A stretch of 64,000 bases of DNA from Profundibacter amoris (GCF_003544895.1 NZ_CP032125.1:2804001-2868000); one strand, 5' to 3'; shown: positions 7,990 to 17,012, numbered from the stretch's first letter. Translations and numbers: made by a program. The notes: generated by a model from the letters alone, not told the origin.

Positions 7990-8721
7990 TTATGTAGCTG
8001 CTGCGCGGGCCATATCCTGATCTGTTATACCGTATTGCGGCCCTAAACGCCTGCGGGCGCTGGTCAGGCGGGGATCATCGGGTTTCAGACCCAATGTCGA
8101 TAAAAACTGCATCCGTCCCTTTTGTTTCAACTCTTCATCGGGAATCGCCGTGCCCATGATTCGATCAATCACCTCGCCCCCCGGATTGACGTGGAACCAG
8201 CGCTGGTAATTGCGAAAATGGTGCATCCCGTGCAGGCGGGTAACATAGCGTTCCACCGCCCATTTGCGCACATTGGTATGGGCCGTCATATGGAACCATT
8301 CGTAAAACAAAAACGCGGTGATGCCGCCGACAAAGGTAAACGTTGTCGCGCCAATCAGCGGATTTTCAAACCCAAGCAGGCGCAGCACCCCATAGGCCAG
8401 CGTCACATGCAGCAGGGCCATCGGCATCGCAAACCACACCGGCACAAAGAACAGCGCCGGCTTATCGGGGAAATCGTGGTGGCCGTAATGCACTCGGTAC
8501 AACACATCAAACCAGAACTGGCTGCGCGGGGCGGACCAATGGAACAGGTAACGATGCACCGAATATTCGTTCAGCATCTGGCCAATGATGCCCAGCGGTG
8601 CCAGCCATAACAGGCGAGCGTTACCGGTGCCGATCACCAGCACCCAGCCCAGCAGCCACAGGCCGAACATCACCTGCACCGAGGTGTGCGAGAACATCAA
8701 TTTCAGGCGATCTGCATACAT
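7990..8721 (-). CDS. Fatty acid hydroxylase / sterol desaturase family protein
   Basis: The 243 residue integral membrane protein carries the histidine clusters that bind a di-iron centre in this superfamily: HRYLFH near residue 56, HYGHH near 78, HMTAH near 146 and HGMHHF near 164. Two to three paired membrane segments lie between them. The family hydroxylates or desaturates lipid chains, carotenoids or sterols; the substrate here cannot be told. It starts just upstream of the copper genes on the same strand but with its own spacing. There is no clear partner. Confidence 0.82.
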   Translation of the reverse strand: MYADRLKLMFSHTSVQVMFGLWLLGWVLVIGTGNARLLWLAPLGIIGQMLNEYSVHRYLFHWSAPRSQFWFDVLYRVHYGHHDFPDKPALFFVPVWFAMPMALLHVTLAYGVLRLLGFENPLIGATTFTFVGGITAFLFYEWFHMTAHTNVRKWAVERYVTRLHGMHHFRNYQRWFHVNPGGEVIDRIMGTAIPDEELKQKGRMQFLSTLGLKPDDPRLTSARRRLGPQYGITDQDMARAAAT

Positions 8722-8785
8722 ACCCGCAAAGGTGCGTGAAACAGGGGCGGGTTGTAAAGGGGGGACGTTTGGTTAGCGTTTCCCG

Positions 8786-9730
8786 TCAGGTCCAGTCAAA
8801 GAACCCCTCACCGGCCCGTGCCCGCAAACGTTCGGCCACGGAGCGGCCCATGTCGGCGGCATCCTTGATCGGGCTGCGGTCCTCGTCGGTCAGGCACTCG
8901 GACCCGTCGGGGCGCAGGATTTCACCGCGCAGCCAGATCGTGTCCCCCTCAAGCACGGCCAGCCCCCCAATCGGGGTTTGGCACGACCCGTCCAGCGCCG
9001 CCAGAAACGCCCGTTCCGCCGCCAGCCGCTGGCCGGTTTCAACGTCATGGATCGCGGCCAGCATATCCGCCACGCGCATATCGTCCGCGCGCCGTTCAAT
9101 ACCGATGGCGCCTTGCGCCACGGCGGGCAGCATTTCGCCAACCTCGATCGGGGACCGGGCCACATCGTCGTACCCCATCCGGTTCAGACCGGCCATCGCA
9201 AGGAAGGTCGCCTCGGCCACGCCATCGGCCAGCTTTTTCAAACGGGTTTGCACATTGCCGCGAAATTCGACGATGTTCAGATCGGGGCGTTTGTTCAGCA
9301 GTTGCGCCCGACGCCGCAGGCTCGAGGTGCCAACGGTTGCCCCTTCGGCCAAATCCGCCAGCCGCTTCAGCTTGGGCGACACAAACGCATCGCGCACGTC
9401 TTCGCGTGGCAGATAGGTGTCCAGCAACAGCCCCTCGGGCTGTTCAACCGGCATATCCTTCATCGAATGAACCGCGATGTCGATCTTGGCCGACAGCATG
9501 TCCTCTTCGATTTCCTTGGTGAACAACCCCTTGCCGCCAACCTCTTTCAAGGGGCGGTCCTGAATCCGGTCACCGGATGTGGTGATCACCACCACCTCGA
9601 AGGCCTGTTCCGGCAAATCAAACGCCGCCATCAGACGGCGGCGTGTTTCATACGCCTGCGCCAGCGCCAAAGGCGAGCCACGGGTGCCGATTTTCAGGGG
9701 CGAAGCGGGGGTGGGTAAATTCTGCGTCAT
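8786..9730 (-). CDS. hemC: Hydroxymethylbilane synthase (porphobilinogen deaminase)
   Basis: HemC joins four porphobilinogen units into hydroxymethylbilane in haem and siroheme synthesis. Signatures are IGTRGSPLALAQA at the start, GKGLFTKEIEE, the HSMKDMP motif (substrate-binding Lys/Asp), TSSLRRRAQL and the dipyrromethane cofactor Cys in LDGSCQTPIGG. Length is 314 residues from the start at 9730; an upstream in-frame ATG at 9829 would add 33 residues unlike the family. It is divergent from hemE, sharing a 117 base intergenic region, so the two haem genes may be co-regulated. Confidence 0.95.
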   Translation of the reverse strand: MTQNLPTPASPLKIGTRGSPLALAQAYETRRRLMAAFDLPEQAFEVVVITTSGDRIQDRPLKEVGGKGLFTKEIEEDMLSAKIDIAVHSMKDMPVEQPEGLLLDTYLPREDVRDAFVSPKLKRLADLAEGATVGTSSLRRRAQLLNKRPDLNIVEFRGNVQTRLKKLADGVAEATFLAMAGLNRMGYDDVARSPIEVGEMLPAVAQGAIGIERRADDMRVADMLAAIHDVETGQRLAAERAFLAALDGSCQTPIGGLAVLEGDTIWLRGEILRPDGSECLTDEDRSPIKDAADMGRSVAERLRARAGEGFFDWT

Positions 9731-9847
9731 ACCCCCCTGTTTAAGCGCGTCAAATGCGCCTGACAACGGCAAACATCCTGCACATGTCTTGACATCATGT
9801 CGCTGGCAATAGAGTTGGATTGCAAGCATTCAGGATAGGGGGCAGTT

Positions 9848-10882
9848 ATGGCCGAACAAAAGAAACTTCTGCGCGCACTGGCAGGTGAAACGCTGGACAC
9901 CCCGCCGGTCTGGATGATGCGTCAGGCGGGCCGCTATCTGCCCGAATACAAGGCCACCCGCGCACAGGCCGGTGATTTCCTGTCGCTGTGCTATAATCCC
10001 GAGCTTGCCACCGAAGTCACCCTGCAACCGATCCGCCGCTATGGCTTTGATGCGGCGATCCTGTTTGCCGACATCCTGCTGGTGCCACAGGCATTGGGGG
10101 CGGATTTGTGGTTCGTTACCGGCGAAGGCCCGCGCCTGTCGACCATCACAACACCCGCCGAACTGGAACAGCTAAAACCGGTTTCGGACATTCACGAAAC
10201 CCTGTCGCCGATCTATGAAACCGTGCGCAATCTGGCCGGTGCCCTGCCCGCCGAAACCGCGCTGATCGGATTTGCCGGCGCACCCTGGACGGTGGCCACC
10301 TATATGATCGCCGGTCGCGGCACCAAGGATCAGGGGCCAGCACACCAGTTGATCGCCGAGGACCGCGCCACCTTCGAGGCGCTGCTGGACAGGATCACCG
10401 AGGCAACGATTTCCTATCTGTCGATGCAAATTCAGGCCGGTGCCGAGGTGGTCAAGATTTTCGACAGCTGGGCCGGATCGCTGAAAGGCGACAATTTCAC
10501 CAAATACGCGCTGGAGCCGACCAAACGGATCATCAAAGCGCTAAAGGCCGAACACCCCGACACTCCCGTCATCGCCTTTCCGCGCGAAGCGGGGGACAAC
10601 TACATCGGTTTTGCCAAAGCCACCGGCGCCGATTGCGTGGCGCTGGACAATTCGGTTTCTGCCGATTGGGCCGCTGAAAATGTGCAGGTCGATGGCTGTG
10701 TTCAGGGCAACCTTGCGCCACACCACATGGTGACCGGCGGGCAGGAGCTGGTGGATGAAACCAGACGCATCGTCAAGGCGTTCTCGAAGGGGCCGCATAT
10801 CTTCAATCTGGGCCACGGCATCACACCGGATGCCGACCCCGATAACGTGCAACGCATGATCGACGCGGTTCGAGGCGCCTGA
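9848..10882 (+). CDS. hemE: Uroporphyrinogen decarboxylase
   Basis: HemE removes four carboxyl groups from uroporphyrinogen III to give coproporphyrinogen III. The 344 residue protein begins with [16 protein letters not shown], the family signature with the essential Arg residues, and continues with the [13 protein letters not shown] stretch containing the catalytic Asp. [13 protein letters not shown] and the C-terminal FNLGHGI complete the profile. A GGGGGCAGTT ribosome site precedes the ATG. It is divergent from hemC. The next gene on the + side is far away, so it is probably a single-gene unit. Confidence 0.96.
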   Translation: MAEQKKLLRALAGETLDTPPVWMMRQAGRYLPEYKATRAQAGDFLSLCYNPELATEVTLQPIRRYGFDAAILFADILLVPQALGADLWFVTGEGPRLSTITTPAELEQLKPVSDIHETLSPIYETVRNLAGALPAETALIGFAGAPWTVATYMIAGRGTKDQGPAHQLIAEDRATFEALLDRITEATISYLSMQIQAGAEVVKIFDSWAGSLKGDNFTKYALEPTKRIIKALKAEHPDTPVIAFPREAGDNYIGFAKATGADCVALDNSVSADWAAENVQVDGCVQGNLAPHHMVTGGQELVDETRRIVKAFSKGPHIFNLGHGITPDADPDNVQRMIDAVRGA

Positions 10883-10895
10883 TTTCTCAGGCGCC
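10874..10895. terminator. Hairpin overlapping the hemE stop
   Basis: GGCGCCTGA and TCAGGCGCC form a perfect 9 bp stem with a 4 base loop, including the hemE stop codon. There is no T tract on either strand. It lies between convergent genes and may slow transcription from both sides. Confidence 0.35.
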
Positions 10896-10909
10896 CCGGG
10901 GGTGCCGCA

Positions 10910-11500
10910 CTATGGCTGTAGGGCATTTTCCTTAGTGCAGCGGGGAAACCCCAAGGCCCTTTCGGCCGGATCAAGCTCTTTCATGAAATCCATATTTTTC
11001 ACAAGCGGCACATAGTCCTGCAGCTCGGCGGTTTTCAGATAGACCGTGACGATGGCCTTTTTGGGCACTTGTGGCGTTACGAGACAGAAATCCGCATCCA
11101 CATCTATACTGCCTTCGCGTGAATCATCCGCCTCTCCTTTATCGTAAAGAACCTTGAAACGCGGCACATCCTCGCGACGCAAACGATAGGCAAAGCCGTT
11201 CGCGCTTTGACCCGTGCGTATTTCGTCCGGACCATTCGGGATGCGTTCCAGCCGGAAGGATTGGCTTTCTTCCGGCATAGTTTTGTTTGCCAACAAAGCC
11301 ATCTTCAAGACCGGCGCCCCTTTTTGCGGCCGAATATCAGGCGGCAATGCCACCATGATTTTCATGTCCCCGGGCGGGGTGTTCGGATCAACCTTGCTAA
11401 GGGCCTGAAGGGTAGATTGCGGGGTATAGCCGCAGCCGGTTAATGAGGCGACCAGCAGCAGGCTATACCCTACACCCCGTGAGCGGGATCTATGAAACAT
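10910..11500 (-). CDS. Outer membrane lipoprotein of unknown function
   Basis: A lipoprotein signal ends in LTGC (lipobox), so the mature protein of about 175 residues starts with a lipidated Cys. I recognise no domain; the sequence is charged with a central part of predicted beta character and two later Cys. The reading frame can be extended to a GTG at 11509, immediately after the stop of the porin-like gene, but the ATG at 11500 leaves a normal basic signal peptide. Tight spacing behind the outer membrane barrel gene on the same strand suggests an operon of two envelope proteins. Confidence 0.7.
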   Translation of the reverse strand: MFHRSRSRGVGYSLLLVASLTGCGYTPQSTLQALSKVDPNTPPGDMKIMVALPPDIRPQKGAPVLKMALLANKTMPEESQSFRLERIPNGPDEIRTGQSANGFAYRLRREDVPRFKVLYDKGEADDSREGSIDVDADFCLVTPQVPKKAIVTVYLKTAELQDYVPLVKNMDFMKELDPAERALGFPRCTKENALQP

Positions 11501-11509
11501 TGGCACCAC

Positions 11510-12127
11510 CTAGAATTTCCGCGACAGACCAAGCGAGATCATGCGGATATCGGTGTCGACCTTCTGACTGCTGCCATTGAAGCTCTGCGCGTCTGCCTTG
11601 CCGAAGTTGTAGTTCGTAGCCTCGAGCCGCGCTGACCAGCCATTGTTGATCGCCATTTCCACGCCCAGACCATAGGAAAACCCTGTGTGCCGGGTTTTGC
11701 CGGAAACACCGGCAGGTTTCACGCCCGCATCGGAAATGCCCACGCCTGCCGTGCCATAGAAGAAGAATTTGTCGCTGGCCCAACCGGCCCGAAGGTGCGG
11801 GGATAACAGATAGCTGCCGGTAAACTGGCTGGTCCCCAACGCGGCATCCGTTCTGCTGCCTTTGTTGTCCAATGCCGTCAGTCCCAGCTCTCCGCCCCAG
11901 ACAAACCCGCCATTACCGGCGAAATTGTAACCGGCATAAAGCCCGCTGATCGTGATATTCTTGGACGTTTTGTATCTGTGTGTCGCATTGGCCCCGACAT
12001 TCGCAGTGGTCCGGTTGTTGTTAACGCTTATACCGCCATAGAAACCGGACCACCGGTCCTGCGCCTGTGCCTTTACCGCAAATCCTGTTGCAATCGCGGC
12101 AACCAATAGAACTGTTCGATAGTGCAT
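11510..12127 (-). CDS. Outer membrane beta-barrel protein (Omp25/RopB-like)
   Basis: The 205 residue protein has a 22 residue signal peptide ending in AQA, followed by alternating amphipathic strands, WSGFYGGISV at the mature N-terminus, an internal GGFVWGGELG and a C-terminal Phe in SLGLSRKF. This is the layout of 8-stranded alphaproteobacterial barrels of the Omp25/RopB/OmpW-like superfamily. Such proteins are structural or adhesive; no specific role is implied. It heads a two-gene unit with the lipoprotein and is divergent from the DUF2975 gene across a 103 base AT-rich region containing an inverted repeat. Confidence 0.82.
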   Translation of the reverse strand: MHYRTVLLVAAIATGFAVKAQAQDRWSGFYGGISVNNNRTTANVGANATHRYKTSKNITISGLYAGYNFAGNGGFVWGGELGLTALDNKGSRTDAALGTSQFTGSYLLSPHLRAGWASDKFFFYGTAGVGISDAGVKPAGVSGKTRHTGFSYGLGVEMAINNGWSARLEATNYNFGKADAQSFNGSSQKVDTDIRMISLGLSRKF

Positions 12128-12166
12128 GACCTCTTCCTTTGTGTTTGATATAGTGAATTAATAATT

Positions 12167-12209
12167 GCTTGCATTATTTTCTTATTGTTTTACGATAATT
12201 AATGCAAGC
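12167..12209. promoter_or_regulatory. 10 bp inverted repeat in a divergent promoter
   Basis: GCTTGCATTA at 12167-12176 is repeated in inverted form as TAATGCAAGC at 12200-12209, with 23 bases between. It lies between the barrel gene (minus) and the DUF2975-XRE pair (plus). It could be an operator, perhaps for the XRE protein encoded downstream. Confidence 0.5.
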
Positions 12210-12230
12210 CCTAAAATAATGGAATAAGAC

Positions 12231-12794
12231 ATGACCCAAGGAAACCATTCTGTATCGGCGAAAATCACCCGCATTACCTATTTCGGGGAATGGGCGGCAA
12301 CTCTGGCTTTGTTGCTGATGGCGGTGCTACTCGCCTATATTTTCTATCACCTGGCGACCGAAACGTTCGAAATCACCGACGAAATCCGTGGCGCATTTGA
12401 TCTGGGGCCGGAATTCAACGGTTTCTCCAAATCACAGATAGGGATGATTCTTGCCCTGCAAATGACAACACTTGTTCTGGGGCTGGTAATGCTTTTGACG
12501 ATTCGTCGCCTGTTTATCGGCATTCGGAAAATCGGTGTATTCGTACCCGAAACAGCGCAACGTTTGCGGGTGATTGGCTGGCTCATTATCGCCATGGTCC
12601 CCGTCGGCATCCTGTCCGAATTCGGGGTCTATGCCTTGGTGCAAATGTGGGCAAATTCAAATCTTGCTGCAATGCAGCTTTCGTTTGAGGACACCGATGT
12701 CTATGCCATCGTTATCGGGCTGGTGCTGGTGGTTGTCAGCCATATAATGCTTGAAGCCATCCGTATTTACGATGAAAACGGGGCGTTCGTATAA
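12231..12794 (+). CDS. DUF2975 membrane protein
   Basis: The 187 residue protein has four hydrophobic segments (roughly residues 20-43, 75-97, 115-140 and 155-175) and ends EAIRIYDENGAFV, close to the conserved end of the DUF2975 family. These proteins are typically encoded directly before a small Cro/XRE regulator of the YozG type, exactly as here. The pair is thought to sense or respond to membrane conditions, but the role is not established. A GGAATAAGAC ribosome site precedes the ATG. The next gene starts 1 base after the stop. Confidence 0.75.
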   Translation: MTQGNHSVSAKITRITYFGEWAATLALLLMAVLLAYIFYHLATETFEITDEIRGAFDLGPEFNGFSKSQIGMILALQMTTLVLGLVMLLTIRRLFIGIRKIGVFVPETAQRLRVIGWLIIAMVPVGILSEFGVYALVQMWANSNLAAMQLSFEDTDVYAIVIGLVLVVVSHIMLEAIRIYDENGAFV

Positions 12795-12795
12795 A

Positions 12796-13026
12796 ATGGG
12801 AAATGGAATGCGTATCGTTGTGACACTGGATGTGATGCTGGCCAGGCGCAAGATGCGCTCAAAACAGCTGGCCGAACTGATCGGCATCACCGAGCAGAAC
12901 GTTTCCCTGCTGAAATCCGGCAAGGTCAAAGGCGTGCGCTTTGAAACCCTTGCCAGAATTTGCGATGTTCTGGATTGCCAGCCCGGCGATATTCTGGAGT
13001 TTGAAAAAGACGATCCAGAAGGCTAG
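12796..13026 (+). CDS. YozG-like XRE/Cro family regulator
   Basis: A single helix-turn-helix domain of about 76 residues (RIVVTLDVMLARRKM, then LAELIGITEQNVSLLKSGKVKGVRFETLA in pieces) ends with CDVLDCQPGDILEFE, the standard end of the YozG/Cro group. It follows the DUF2975 gene with 1 base between, which argues for translational coupling. The start could be 12796 or the ATG at 12808. The likely target is the promoter in front of the pair, where an inverted repeat is seen. It is convergent with hemF. Confidence 0.82.
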   Translation: MGNGMRIVVTLDVMLARRKMRSKQLAELIGITEQNVSLLKSGKVKGVRFETLARICDVLDCQPGDILEFEKDDPEG

Positions 13027-13030
13027 CCTG

Positions 13031-13921
13031 CTAGACCCACTTCGCCATCGGTGGCAGGCTCATCAACACCGCATCGGCATTGTGCCCCGTTTCCAGACCG
13101 AATTTGGTGCCCCGATCATAAACCAGATTATATTCGGCATACAGGCCACGATGCACCAGTTGGATCTCTTTGTCCGCCTCGGTCCAGGGTGTATTGCGGC
13201 GTTTTTCAGTGACCGGCAGAAACGCCAGCAAAAACGCCCGCCCGACATCCTGAATAAAGGCAAAGTCGGCGTCCCAATCGTCTGTGTTGTGATCATCCAG
13301 AAAAATACCACCCACCCCGCGGGCGCGGTTGCGGTGCGGGATGTAGAAATACTCGTCGGCCCATTCTTTGAAACGCGGGTAATATGCAGGATCGTGCTTG
13401 TCGCACTGTTGCTTTTGCACCGCATGAAAGGCGGCTGTGTCTTCAGCATATTCGATACAGGGGTTCAGGTCCGAGCCACCCCCGAACCACCAGCCATGCG
13501 GGGTCCAGAACATGCGGGTATTCATGTGAACGGCCGGTGCGTGCGGATTCTGCATATGCGCCACCAGCGATATGCCCGAAGCCCAGAAGCGCGGATCTTC
13601 CTTCATCCCGTCCAGCCCTTTGCGCGCCGCCATCGCCGCCACAGCCCGTTCGCCCAGCGTGCCGTAAACGGTGGAAATATTCACCCCCACCTTCTCAAAC
13701 ACCCGCCCGCCACGCATCACCGACATCAGGCCACCACCGGCATCCGACCCATCCGCCGCATCACGCTTTGTGTCAGATATTTCAAAACGGCCGGCAGGTT
13801 TATCCGCAAACGGCCCCTCGACCTGCGTGTCTTCTAACGCCTCGAAAGCCGCGCAAATCTGGTCGCGTAAATCGCGAAACCACGTTGCTGCCTTGGCTTT
13901 TTGTTCTTTCATGTCATCCAT
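13031..13921 (-). CDS. hemF: Oxygen-dependent coproporphyrinogen III oxidase
   Basis: HemF converts coproporphyrinogen III to protoporphyrinogen IX with O2; the anaerobic counterpart hemN lies at 30.7 kb. Signatures are GGRVFEKVGVN, the AVHMNTRMF histidine motif, WFGGGSDLNPC and RGVGGIFLDD, and YNLVYDRGTKFGL near the C-terminus. The 296 residue length is standard. The start at 13921 has a perfect AGGAGGT 8 bases upstream. Having both enzymes fits a facultative lifestyle with a switch at low oxygen. Confidence 0.96.
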   Translation of the reverse strand: MDDMKEQKAKAATWFRDLRDQICAAFEALEDTQVEGPFADKPAGRFEISDTKRDAADGSDAGGGLMSVMRGGRVFEKVGVNISTVYGTLGERAVAAMAARKGLDGMKEDPRFWASGISLVAHMQNPHAPAVHMNTRMFWTPHGWWFGGGSDLNPCIEYAEDTAAFHAVQKQQCDKHDPAYYPRFKEWADEYFYIPHRNRARGVGGIFLDDHNTDDWDADFAFIQDVGRAFLLAFLPVTEKRRNTPWTEADKEIQLVHRGLYAEYNLVYDRGTKFGLETGHNADAVLMSLPPMAKWV

Positions 13922-14059
13922 TGTCCGGACCTCCTGTTTGCAAACGACCTAGCGGATTTTCGCCGGACAGGCCAGCCCAACCGCCGCATATGAAGAACAG
14001 GTTTTGCCAGAGGGGGCGATCTGTCTATACTGGCCAGACGGATAAACCGGAGCAGGGCA

Positions 14060-14431
14060 ATGAAACGGTATCTACTGGCACTACTGCTTCCACTGGCAGG
14101 GTGCAGCACCCCACTGGAACAATGCGTCAGCCGCAGCACGAAGAACCTGCAGGCGGTCGATAACCTTATCGCCAGCACGCAGGCGAATATTGATCGTGGA
14201 TATGCATTGAACGACCGGCCACAAGTCAACGTCGGCCTGCAACTATGCACCAGCCCCAGTGCCAATTTCCATTTCTGCACCGGAACCCAGACCGGCCTGA
14301 AACAAACCCCTGTTGCAATTGATGTGGCCGCCGAACGTCGCAAGCTGGCCGAGCTAAAGGCCCGTCGTGCCGTTCTGAAACGGCAGTCCGATCTGGCTGT
14401 CAGGGAATGTGTGACACAGGCTCAAGGCTGA
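14060..14431 (+). CDS. Small lipoprotein of unknown function
   Basis: The signal peptide ends in LAGC (lipobox) at Cys15, giving a lipidated mature protein of about 109 residues. It contains three further Cys in the middle and end (EQCVS, LCTSP, HFCTG) plus one in the last ten residues, and a helical Arg/Lys/Glu-rich C-terminal third that may form a coiled coil. I know no family for it. GAGCAGGGCA before the ATG serves as ribosome site. Two hairpins follow the stop. Confidence 0.7.
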   Translation: MKRYLLALLLPLAGCSTPLEQCVSRSTKNLQAVDNLIASTQANIDRGYALNDRPQVNVGLQLCTSPSANFHFCTGTQTGLKQTPVAIDVAAERRKLAELKARRAVLKRQSDLAVRECVTQAQG

Positions 14432-14436
14432 CCTCC

Positions 14437-14480
14437 CGAAATCTTAAAAGATTTCGTCTGTTTTCTTTGCAAGAAAACAG
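14437..14480. terminator. Tandem hairpins between convergent genes
   Basis: Hairpin one is CGAAATCTT/AAGATTTCG (14437-14456); hairpin two is CTGTTTTCTT/AAGAAAACAG with a 3 base loop (14458-14480). They lie between the lipoprotein stop and the stop of the convergent SDR gene. The AT-rich stems can serve as a bidirectional terminator. Confidence 0.6.
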
Positions 14481-14486
14481 CTGCAT

Positions 14487-15296
14487 TTAATGCGCCGGCG
14501 CCGCCACTGAATCCAGCAACGTGCGCCCGCCATCAACAATCATTATCTGTCCGGTGATAAAACCGGCCCCTTCCGAGGCCAGAAACTGCACCGCCTCGGC
14601 CACTTCCTCGGCTTTTGCGATCCGCCCCAGCGGTGTATGCGCCACAACATCGGCGCGGCATTCTTCATTACCCTTCAAAGTGTTTTTCAAACTGGTGCTC
14701 ATCACCGAACCAAAAGCCACCGCATTCACCCGTATCCGTTCCGGCGCCAGCGCCACAGCCAAGGACCGCGTCATTTGGTTCAGCGCCGCTGTGGACACCG
14801 AATAAGCCAGCAATTTCGGGTGCGCCCGCTGTGCCGCGATCGATGACAGGTTGACGATTGCCCCCACCGGCCCTTCCTCGTTTTCCTCGCGCTCGGCCTG
14901 ACAGATCATCCGTTTGGCCACCGCCTGACTAAGCCGCAGGCTGGTCATCAGGTTCTGCTCCAGCAGTGCTTCCATCTCGTCTGCCTCGGGGTCCAGCGGA
15001 TCGGACACCGCCACCTGACGCGAGGCATTGACCAGAATATCCACCCGGTCAAAGGCATCAATCGTGGCAGACAGCAGGTTGGCAATGGTCAGTTTCTGCC
15101 GCAAATCACCGGCAAAGAACTGTATGTTTTCCTCTTTTTCGGCCCTGTCACCCAGTTCCGCGACCAGACGGTCCTCGTCCATATCGGCAAACATCACATT
15201 TGCCCCCGCTTCGGCAAACCGCAGCCCGATAGCCAGACCAACCCCGTTGGCCGCCCCCGTCACGATTACGGATTTTCCGGCGATTGAAAAAGACAT
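14487..15296 (-). CDS. SDR-family protein lacking the catalytic lysine
   Basis: A Rossmann fold protein of 269 residues. The dinucleotide motif TGAANGVGLAIG lies near residue 14, DADMDEDR-like acidic residues follow the second strand, and the end GAGFITGQIMIVDGG is standard for short-chain dehydrogenases. The catalytic Ser (NLSSIAAQ) and Tyr (LAYSVS) are present, but the YxxxK lysine is replaced by Thr (codon ACA in YSVSTAAL), and NNAG is NASR. Oxidoreductase activity by the usual mechanism is therefore doubtful; a binding or altered role is possible. It lies 15 bases downstream of the RsmC-like gene on the same strand, probably in one operon. Confidence 0.85.
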   Translation of the reverse strand: MSFSIAGKSVIVTGAANGVGLAIGLRFAEAGANVMFADMDEDRLVAELGDRAEKEENIQFFAGDLRQKLTIANLLSATIDAFDRVDILVNASRQVAVSDPLDPEADEMEALLEQNLMTSLRLSQAVAKRMICQAEREENEEGPVGAIVNLSSIAAQRAHPKLLAYSVSTAALNQMTRSLAVALAPERIRVNAVAFGSVMSTSLKNTLKGNEECRADVVAHTPLGRIAKAEEVAEAVQFLASEGAGFITGQIMIVDGGRTLLDSVAAPAH

Positions 15297-15311
15297 CTTG
15301 TTGCTCCTGTT

Positions 15312-16313
15312 TCAGTCCTGCGGACGTTTACCGCGCAGCGGTTTGGTGGCCCGAAGGATTTTGAAGGAATTGTCACCGGCGATTTCGTCAACAAAACGGA
15401 ATGTCTCGGCCAGCGTGCGTTCATAGGGCAGGTGCCGGTTAGCCACCAGCCACATTTGTCCCGAAGGTGTCAACATCCCCGCCGCCGCATGGATAAAGGC
15501 GCGGCCGATTTCGGGGTCCGCCTTGCGGCTGGTATGAAAGGGCGGGTTGCTGATGATACCGTCAAACGGCCTGTCAGGCATGAACCGCGTGGCATCGGCC
15601 CAATGGAAATGCGCGCGTTCATCCGTAACGTTCACACGGGCACATTCCAGCGCGTTGAAATCGGCCTCGACCAGATGCAGTTCACGCACCTTTTCGCGCA
15701 TCAATATGTGACGCGACAAAAACCCCCATCCGGCGCCCAGATCGGCCAGCCGTTTGGGCAGCTTTGCGGGCAGTGCATCCACCAGCGCTTGCGATCCACG
15801 GTCAATCTTTTCCGCCGAAAACACACCGGGGACGGTTTGGAACCCGCCGGGCAGTGTGATCGGCCCCTTGTCGGCCCAGTCGTCAAATGCCGGTTTGGCC
15901 GTGAACCAGAACAGCTTGCCATGCGCCTTGGAAAACGCCTGACTGACCTCGACCCGCTTGCGGCATTCCTTGTAAAACCCGTCGGCCCCGTCTGTTTTCA
16001 TCCCGTCCACAATGATCAGCCCGCCGGGCGTTTTCGCCACGGCCTCGGCCAGCATCATCCGCGTTTGCACCTTGGAGCGGGCCAGTTTCACCACCGACAC
16101 CGCATATGGCCCCGTGGCCGCCACCGACACCTTGAACCCGCGTGCGGTTAGCGCGTCAGAGTCGGGCTTGAACCCTTGAATAACCTCGCAGCGGTCCTTG
16201 GGCAGGGCTGACAAATCATCCCCCGCCCCTGCACCATATACGGCGATTTCGCCATCATCGGGCAGTTGTAACGCGCCGCTATCAAGGATTAGATTCAATC
16301 GGGAATGTTTCAT
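15312..16313 (-). CDS. RsmC/RlmG-like class I methyltransferase
   Basis: The 333 residue protein has a degenerate N-terminal half and a C-terminal SAM-binding half: LADLGAGWGFLS (motif I), then HLVEADFNALE, and the catalytic IISNPPFH (motif IV NPPF/Y of N2-guanine methyltransferases). This two-domain plan is that of RsmC (16S rRNA m2G1207) and RlmG (23S rRNA). Which site is modified cannot be told by eye. It precedes the SDR gene on the same strand and follows clpS by 22 bases, so clpS, this gene and the SDR gene may be one transcript. Confidence 0.82.
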   Translation of the reverse strand: MKHSRLNLILDSGALQLPDDGEIAVYGAGAGDDLSALPKDRCEVIQGFKPDSDALTARGFKVSVAATGPYAVSVVKLARSKVQTRMMLAEAVAKTPGGLIIVDGMKTDGADGFYKECRKRVEVSQAFSKAHGKLFWFTAKPAFDDWADKGPITLPGGFQTVPGVFSAEKIDRGSQALVDALPAKLPKRLADLGAGWGFLSRHILMREKVRELHLVEADFNALECARVNVTDERAHFHWADATRFMPDRPFDGIISNPPFHTSRKADPEIGRAFIHAAAGMLTPSGQMWLVANRHLPYERTLAETFRFVDEIAGDNSFKILRATKPLRGKRPQD

Positions 16314-16335
16314 GACAGATCAGGCCAAAGCGGGC

Positions 16336-16659
16336 CTATTCCTTTTCCATCGTGCATTGCAGCGGATGCTGGTTGCGCCGCGCAAGGTCCATCACCTGCG
16401 CCACCTTGGTTTCGGCCACCTCGTGCGAAAAGACACCGACCACCGCCAGCCCCTTTTTATGCACCGTCAGCATGATTTCGACCGCCTGCGCACCACTTAG
16501 CCCGAATATCCGCTCCAGCACATAGGTGACAAATTCCATCGGCGTGTAGTCGTCATTCAGCATCAGCACCTTGTACATAGGGGGGCGCGCTGTTTTGGGG
16601 CGGGTTTTCAGCGCAACGCCGGTGTCGCCATCTTCATCCCCGTCCTTGTCGGACATCAT
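16336..16659 (-). CDS. clpS: ATP-dependent Clp protease adaptor ClpS
   Basis: ClpS brings N-degron substrates to ClpAP. The core of about 80 residues has [19 protein letters not shown] (binding pocket Asn-Asp-Asp), the VLERIFGLS helix and [20 protein letters not shown], all conserved in the family. An acidic N-terminal extension (DKDGDEDGD) precedes it. The frame stays open to 16851 but the start at 16659 (or the adjacent ATG at 16656) gives the normal length of about 107 residues. clpA is not adjacent, unlike in many proteobacteria. Confidence 0.93.
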   Translation of the reverse strand: MMSDKDGDEDGDTGVALKTRPKTARPPMYKVLMLNDDYTPMEFVTYVLERIFGLSGAQAVEIMLTVHKKGLAVVGVFSHEVAETKVAQVMDLARRNQHPLQCTMEKE

Positions 16660-17012
16660 CTGCAATGGATATGTTTTTGCCAAGGTCAAAAGGGTGCTTC
16701 CATCATCGGTTCCGAAGGCAATATATAAACGCTCTGACGGGCAGGATAAAGGGGCAATTCCCGATCCGGCCCAATAGCCCGCAGTGATTTGCCCCCTCCG
16801 ACTCAAAAGCCACAGTCCAAAGTTTTTTCGCAAATTGCAAACGACAAACATCTAGCGGTCACAACACCGCAGCACACTATATCTGCCAATTTCACCGGAA
16901 CAACACCTGAAAACTATTTGAAAATAAGATGTTTTCCAGGAATCCGACCTGTGCTAGAGTGCCTGCAATAATAACAAGTTGACCGGAAAAATCCGGCGAC
17001 ATGAGGCAGAGT

